Assembly (NCBI RefSeq): GCF_030555055.1
Contig: NZ_JAMOAO010000002.1
Location: 31,961 to 95,960, forward strand
DNA length: 64,000 nt
Source of the DNA: Nocardiopsis sp. YSL2
GTDB taxonomy: Bacteria; Actinomycetota; Actinomycetes; Streptosporangiales; Streptosporangiaceae
Direction: 5' to 3'
Shown here: one piece after another, positions 60,361 through 64,000 of the stretch
Layout of the letters: each line of letters starts with the position of its first letter
Position numbering within the stretch: position 1 is the stretch's first letter
Position numbers and translations under genes: made by a program
Notes under the pieces: model-generated
Told to the model about the DNA's origin: nothing
The model's database searches: none
What the model saw: only the letters and a program-made list of their open reading frames with translations

Positions 60361-61269
60361 GTGACCATGCAAACGCTCGTCGTGCCGGTCGAATGGAAGG
60401 CCGCTGACGACACCGATGAGAACACCCTGACCGGGTACGCCTCGACGTTCAACAACGTCGACCTGCAGTACGACACCGTCGCCAAGGGCGCGTTCAAGAA
60501 CAGCCTCGGGCGCGTGGCCAAGGGCGAGGTGCCCTACCTCGCCGACCACCGCGCCTCGGTCCGCGACGTCCTGGGCACCCTAACCGAGGCCGAGGAGGAC
60601 AACCGCGGCCTCAAGATCAAGGTGCGGTTCGCCAACGACGCCGACTCCCAGGCCATCCGTCAGAAGATGATGGACGGCCACGTCCGCAAGATGAGCATCG
60701 GCTACGAGCCCCTGCAGTGGCGGTATGAGACCCGCGGCCAGAAGCGGGTCCGCGTCCTGGAGGACGTCAAGCTCTGGGAGGTCAGCGCGGTCGTGTTCCC
60801 CGCCAACCCCGCCGCGATCATCCAGACCGTCAAGAGCGCCGTCGCCGAGACCATCGACACTGTGGTGGCCGGGGCGGTCGCCGCCGGCGGCGACGAGGCC
60901 GAGATCAAGGCGGCCATCGCCGCATGGGGCACGCCCCTCACAGACCAGGCACCGGGCGCCGCAGAGCAGCCCGGCCAGCCCGAGAAGAAGACCGACACCA
61001 CACCCCACCTGGAGAAGGACGAAGCCGGGGCTGACGGGGGCGCCGAGCCGAAGAAGGACACCGGTGAGCACACCGGCCCGGATTCACTCACGCTCAAGAT
61101 GCACCGTGCGGACGCCGTGCTCGCAGGCCGGGATCCCGACGAGGTGGCCGACCCCGTGAAGTACGCGGGGACGAGCGCCCGTCTGGACGCGCTCGGCGAC
61201 TGGGTCGAGCGCAGCACCCGCGCGGACGAGCTGGCTGAAGAGCTGGCCTCCCTGCGCGGCAACCGGTAA
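60361..61269 (+). CDS. Prohead protease (HK97 family)
   Basis: 302 residues from GTG 60361 (ATG 60367 is an alternative). TLTGYASTFNNVDLQYDTVA, GAFKNSL, PYLADHRASVRDVLGTLTEA (the H of the catalytic pair), VRKMSIGYEPLQWRY (the Ser in MSIGY) and LWEVSAVVFPANPAAII are the family's blocks. It cleaves scaffold and capsid during maturation. The C-terminal third (about 200-302) is acidic and disordered and may act as scaffold. Confidence 0.92.
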   Translation: MTMQTLVVPVEWKAADDTDENTLTGYASTFNNVDLQYDTVAKGAFKNSLGRVAKGEVPYLADHRASVRDVLGTLTEAEEDNRGLKIKVRFANDADSQAIRQKMMDGHVRKMSIGYEPLQWRYETRGQKRVRVLEDVKLWEVSAVVFPANPAAIIQTVKSAVAETIDTVVAGAVAAGGDEAEIKAAIAAWGTPLTDQAPGAAEQPGQPEKKTDTTPHLEKDEAGADGGAEPKKDTGEHTGPDSLTLKMHRADAVLAGRDPDEVADPVKYAGTSARLDALGDWVERSTRADELAEELASLRGNR

Positions 61270-61340
61270 CCGAACACGACACACGAGGGGCTCGCTGATG
61301 CGGGTCCTTTTTCGTGTGCGCACGAAGGAATGGAGGGGCC

Positions 61341-62603
61341 ATGGCCCACCCGCTTCTGGTGCGCGCGGCTCAGTGCATCGAGCAGGCCCGCGCGCTCAAC
61401 GATGAGTTTCCCGACAAGTCCAAGATGCCCGCGGAGGTCACCAAGAAGATCGACGCTCTGCTGGGCGAGGCGTCCAAGTCCAAGGCGCAGGTCGAGCGCG
61501 AAGCGAAGATGACCGACCTGGACAACTACCTGGCCGCGCCCAACTACAAGCACGACATGGGCGCCGACGGCGGCAGCGGCACCGAGAGCGGCGGCATGTC
61601 CGTCGAGCAGATCGGCGGCGTGTACACCACCGACAAGCAGCGCAAGGAGGCCAAGCGCAAGGCCTTCCTGGACTACGTGCGCAAGGGCGGCGCGCACATG
61701 TCGCACGAACGCAAGGCCGACCTGGTCGAGGACACCGAGGGCCAGGTGCTGGTCCCCGCGGACTTCGTCGGCACCATCCTGCGGGAGCTGCCCCGGGACG
61801 CCGTGATCCGCAACCTCGCCACCGTCCGGCCCACCAGCTCCAACAAGATGGACATCGGCGTGGTCAACGTGGCCGCCGCCGGCTGGGGCAAGCTGGAGAC
61901 CGGCACGACCGCCGCCGACGGCCTGGCCGCCGACCCGGCCGACAAGGACACCATCGAGGTGTTCGACCTCAACGCACTGGTCAAGATCGGTGTGGACGAG
62001 CTCGACGACGCCGACGACGACCTCGAAGCGGTCATCTCCCAGGCGCTGAGCCTGAAGATCGCCGAGATGGAGGACGACGCCTTCGCGTCCGGCAACGGCA
62101 CCAGCCAGCCGCAGGGCCTGTCGGTGGCGGCGACCATCACCCAGGGCGTGGCCGGCGCCGCCGGCGAGACCGTCGCCGGGGACGAGCTCAAGCGCACCAT
62201 CTTCTCCGTCCCGGCGCAGTTCCGCCGCAAGGCCAACGCCGCCTGGCTGTACCACACCAGCGCGGAAGAGAAGATCGCGCTGCTCAAGGACGCCGACGGC
62301 CGCTACCTCCTGCAGCCCAACACCGCCGAGGGCGAGCCCGACATGCTCATGGGCTACCGGGCCTACACCGTCGACGGGCTCCCCGCCATCACCACGACCG
62401 TGGACGGCGCCGGAGCGGGCACCGACAAGAGCATCATGTTCGGTGACCTGCGACAGGGTTACATGATCGCCGACCGGCGACGGCTCACCGTCACCCGCCT
62501 GACCGAGCGCTACGCCGAGGAGGGCAAGCTGGGCCTGCTGTTCCGGCACCGCGTCGGCGGTGGCGTCATCCGGCCCAAGGCCTTCGCCTGGTACAAGCTG
62601 TGA
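61341..62603 (+). CDS. Major capsid protein (HK97 fold)
   Basis: 420 residues from ATG 61341. A helical, charged N-terminal delta-domain-like region (about 1-130) precedes the HK97 core: GQVLVPADFVGTILRELPRD, GWGKLETGTTAADGLAADPA, VSQALSLK-like helix, DDAFASGNGTSQPQGLSVAA, YHTSAEEKIALLKDADGRYL and MFGDLRQGYMIADRRRLTVT. These are typical of phage major capsid proteins. A strong hairpin follows the stop. The short gap before it (61270-61340) holds only a ribosome site. Confidence 0.93.
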   Translation: MAHPLLVRAAQCIEQARALNDEFPDKSKMPAEVTKKIDALLGEASKSKAQVEREAKMTDLDNYLAAPNYKHDMGADGGSGTESGGMSVEQIGGVYTTDKQRKEAKRKAFLDYVRKGGAHMSHERKADLVEDTEGQVLVPADFVGTILRELPRDAVIRNLATVRPTSSNKMDIGVVNVAAAGWGKLETGTTAADGLAADPADKDTIEVFDLNALVKIGVDELDDADDDLEAVISQALSLKIAEMEDDAFASGNGTSQPQGLSVAATITQGVAGAAGETVAGDELKRTIFSVPAQFRRKANAAWLYHTSAEEKIALLKDADGRYLLQPNTAEGEPDMLMGYRAYTVDGLPAITTTVDGAGAGTDKSIMFGDLRQGYMIADRRRLTVTRLTERYAEEGKLGLLFRHRVGGGVIRPKAFAWYKL

Positions 62604-62608
62604 CCGCC

Positions 62609-62639
62609 CCGGGGCGGCGCCGATTCGGCGCCGCCCCGG
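62609..62639 (+). terminator. Hairpin after the major capsid gene
   Basis: CCGGGGCGGCGC / GCGCCGCCCCGG with a 7-base loop, five bases after the capsid stop. It has no T tract. Such hairpins often set high capsid mRNA levels relative to downstream genes. Confidence 0.7.
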
Positions 62640-62667
62640 ATCCGCATCCGCAGAGGAAGGACAGCAC

Positions 62668-62985
62668 GTGCGAGTCCGGATGACCCAGGCGACGCGCATC
62701 GAGGTCGCCCCGAAGAGGCACGCCGACCTGGACAACCACCACGAGTACTACCTGGACGACCAGGTCGCCCGGAAGCTGATCAGCCAGGGGCGCGCCGTCG
62801 AGCTGGACCGTGCCGGCCGCGACGTCGCTCCCAAGAAGGCTGCGAAGCCCCCGGCGAAGAAGCCCACCGGTCCGGCGGGCAAACCGGGCAGTGAACGGCA
62901 GGGCAAGGCCGTCACCCCGCCCGAGAACAAGCAGGACGACGGCACCTCCGAAGGCCCTGCCACGGGCAAGGGCAAGGACACCTGA
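62668..62985 (+). CDS. Small basic head-region protein
   Basis: 105 residues from GTG preceded by AGAGGAAGGAC. N-terminal VRMTQATRIEVAPKRHADLD and HEYYLDDQVARKLISQGRAV; the C-terminal half is a Lys/Pro-rich disordered tail. Position after the capsid gene suggests a head accessory protein. Family not recognised. Confidence 0.6.
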   Translation: MRVRMTQATRIEVAPKRHADLDNHHEYYLDDQVARKLISQGRAVELDRAGRDVAPKKAAKPPAKKPTGPAGKPGSERQGKAVTPPENKQDDGTSEGPATGKGKDT

Positions 62986-63257
62986 TGGCCCGCCCTGTGC
63001 ACGTCGCCTCCGGCACCGGCGGCGTTCAGGCCGCCACTGGGGCGGGCACGCTGGTCGCCTTCACTGCGACCGGGTCGGCCGCCTCCGTGGTGCGCCTACA
63101 CGACGGCACCGACAACACGGGCCCCGTGGTCGCGGTCATCGGCGTCCCCGCTGGTAACACCGCGGCCGATCGCCTGGCCGCGGTGGACTTCACCACCGGG
63201 GTGTTCATCGACCGCGACGTCACGAACGCTTCCGAGTTCGTGCTCTACCTGCTGTGA
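62985..63257 (+). CDS. Small beta-rich structural protein
   Basis: 90 residues with ASGTGGVQAATGAGTLVAFT, VVRLHDGTDNTGPVVAVIGV and FTTGVFIDRDVTNASEFVLY, a run of short strands as in head decoration or fibre proteins. Lies in the head-tail joining region. Similar in plan to 54044..54370. Confidence 0.55.
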   Translation: MARPVHVASGTGGVQAATGAGTLVAFTATGSAASVVRLHDGTDNTGPVVAVIGVPAGNTAADRLAAVDFTTGVFIDRDVTNASEFVLYLL

Positions 63258-63266
63258 GGGACGACC

Positions 63267-63431
63267 ATGCCTGAACCGAGTGTGTTCGACGAGGACACCG
63301 GCGCCTACGTGCACGGCGCGGCCATCGCCGACGTGCCCACCGACGTGTCCGCGGACGCCGCCGCCAACGCCGAGGCGATCAACGGCATCCTGGCTGCGCT
63401 GCGCTCGCGCGGCATCATCGCCCAGGACTGA
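63267..63431 (+). CDS. Small acidic protein of the head-tail region
   Basis: 54 residues (PEPSVFDEDTGAYVHGAAIA ... AEAINGILAALRSRGIIAQD). The C-terminal helix, N-A-I-x-I-L-x-A-L-R-S-G-I-I-like, resembles the short C-terminal helix of small phage head-fibre proteins. ATG 63267; unbroken. Confidence 0.5.
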   Translation: MPEPSVFDEDTGAYVHGAAIADVPTDVSADAAANAEAINGILAALRSRGIIAQD

Positions 63432-63434
63432 CCC

Positions 63435-64000
63435 GTGGCCACTGCGTTTGCGGCTGTCGGTGACCTGCGCACCTTCATCGACGACCAGACTCTGGACGAC
63501 GCGCGCGCTCAGCTGCTGCTGGACGCGGTGTCCGACGAGATCCGCGACGCCGTCGGCTGGTCCATCACCCAGGAAGAAGATGAGGTCGCCACGCTGGACG
63601 GCCGCGGCGATCACGTGCTGCTGCTGCCCACCCTGCGCCTGACGTCGGTCGCCTCCATCGTGGAGGACGGGCAGACGCTCACCGCCGGCGACGACTACCT
63701 GGTCTACACCGACGGGCGGCTGGCCCGTATGTCCGGCGGCCGACCAGCCCGGTGGACCACCACCCGGCAGGGGGTCGTGGTCACCTACAACCACGGCTAC
63801 GCCGATGCCGCGGTGCCCGGCGTGATCAAGTTGATCACGCTGGAGCAGGCGGTGCGCACCGTCGACAACCCCGGCGGCAAGCTGAAGTCGCGGACCATCA
63901 ACAAGGTCGCGGTGACCTACGCCGAGATGCGCCAGATGGTGCTCCCGGTCGACGACTCGCGCCTGGACCGGTATCGGATGCCCGACCGGGGGTTCGCCTG
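63435..64000 (+). CDS. Head-tail connector protein (partial at window end)
   Basis: At least 188 residues from GTG 63435, open to the last base. FAAVGDLRTFIDDQTLDDAR, LLLDAVSDEIRDAVGWSITQ, LDGRGDHVLLLPTLRLTSVA and VVVTYNHGYADAAVPGVIKL match the gp6-type connector (QLRP-like) family that joins portal and tail. The usual length is 180-200, so the end must be close. Confidence 0.8.
   Translation, partial: MATAFAAVGDLRTFIDDQTLDDARAQLLLDAVSDEIRDAVGWSITQEEDEVATLDGRGDHVLLLPTLRLTSVASIVEDGQTLTAGDDYLVYTDGRLARMSGGRPARWTTTRQGVVVTYNHGYADAAVPGVIKLITLEQAVRTVDNPGGKLKSRTINKVAVTYAEMRQMVLPVDDSRLDRYRMPDRGFA

Larger units (their letters stand above)
23379..64000. mobile_element. Prophage B left end continuing into shared/late phage genes
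   Basis: Begins with a leftward integrase next to nrdB and continues through repressor, early, replication, packaging and head genes to the window end. From 34640 on the sequence is the same as, or continues, prophage A, so the join between B-specific and A-type sequence may be artificial. The left attachment site should lie near the integrase 3' end, around 23380-23560. No tRNA is seen there. Confidence 0.7.

Overview
The window is high-GC actinobacterial DNA: dense GTG/ATG starts, four-base gene overlaps, WhiB-like and BldC-like regulators, and a cobalamin riboswitch in front of a class Ia ribonucleotide reductase operon, an arrangement known from Streptomyces. A filamentous actinomycete of the Streptosporangiales or Nocardiopsis type fits best, but the genus cannot be fixed from this sequence. 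Most of the window is temperate siphophage (HK97-type) DNA.

Layout. (1) 1-16159: early and replication genes of prophage A, all rightward and unbroken: XRE and MerR-type regulators, a BldC-like protein, a Rad52-type annealing protein with its neighbour, a RuvC-like resolvase, a WhiB-like protein, many small unknowns, then a replication initiator and a DnaC-like helicase loader. (2) 16160-23469: bacterial chromosome: the 3' end of an unknown gene, a NYN-domain protein, a TPR protein, the riboswitch, nrdA and nrdB. (3) 23379-26575: left end of a second, related prophage B: tyrosine integrase, a small unknown gene and the immunity repressor (all leftward), then a divergent operator/promoter region. 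(4) 26576-34639: early genes of prophage B, homologous to 9-7148 gene by gene, except that the RuvC-like gene is replaced by a PAPS-reductase-like gene plus a helix-turn-helix gene. (5) 34640-43650: an apparently exact 9,011-bp direct repeat of 7149-16159. (6) 43651-64000: the rest of the phage: excisionase-like protein, a DUF5131 (Gp37/Gp68) protein, a long run of small Cys-rich and coiled-coil proteins, an Acb2-like anti-CBASS candidate next to a RyR-domain protein, then HNH nuclease, small and large terminase, portal, head morphogenesis protein, prohead protease, major capsid and head-tail connector (cut by the window end).

Sequence quality changes sharply. Segment 16160-34639 carries a single-base indel roughly every 250-300 bp, even in nrdA and nrdB, whereas 1-16159 and 34640-64000 show none. 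The change points coincide with the ends of the exact repeat. The simplest reading is that the contig is chimeric or collapsed: real prophage A probably reads 1-16159 directly into 43651-64000, and a lower-quality segment (chromosome plus the left end of prophage B) has been joined in through the shared repeat. A true pair of related prophages with a recently homogenised 9-kb block is the alternative.

The most interesting biology is the Acb2-like/RyR pair (53400-53971), the swap of a RuvC-like resolvase for a PAPS-reductase-like protein between two otherwise collinear prophages, the phage-borne mimics of host development regulators (BldC and WhiB), and a family of paralogous small domains scattered through the early region.
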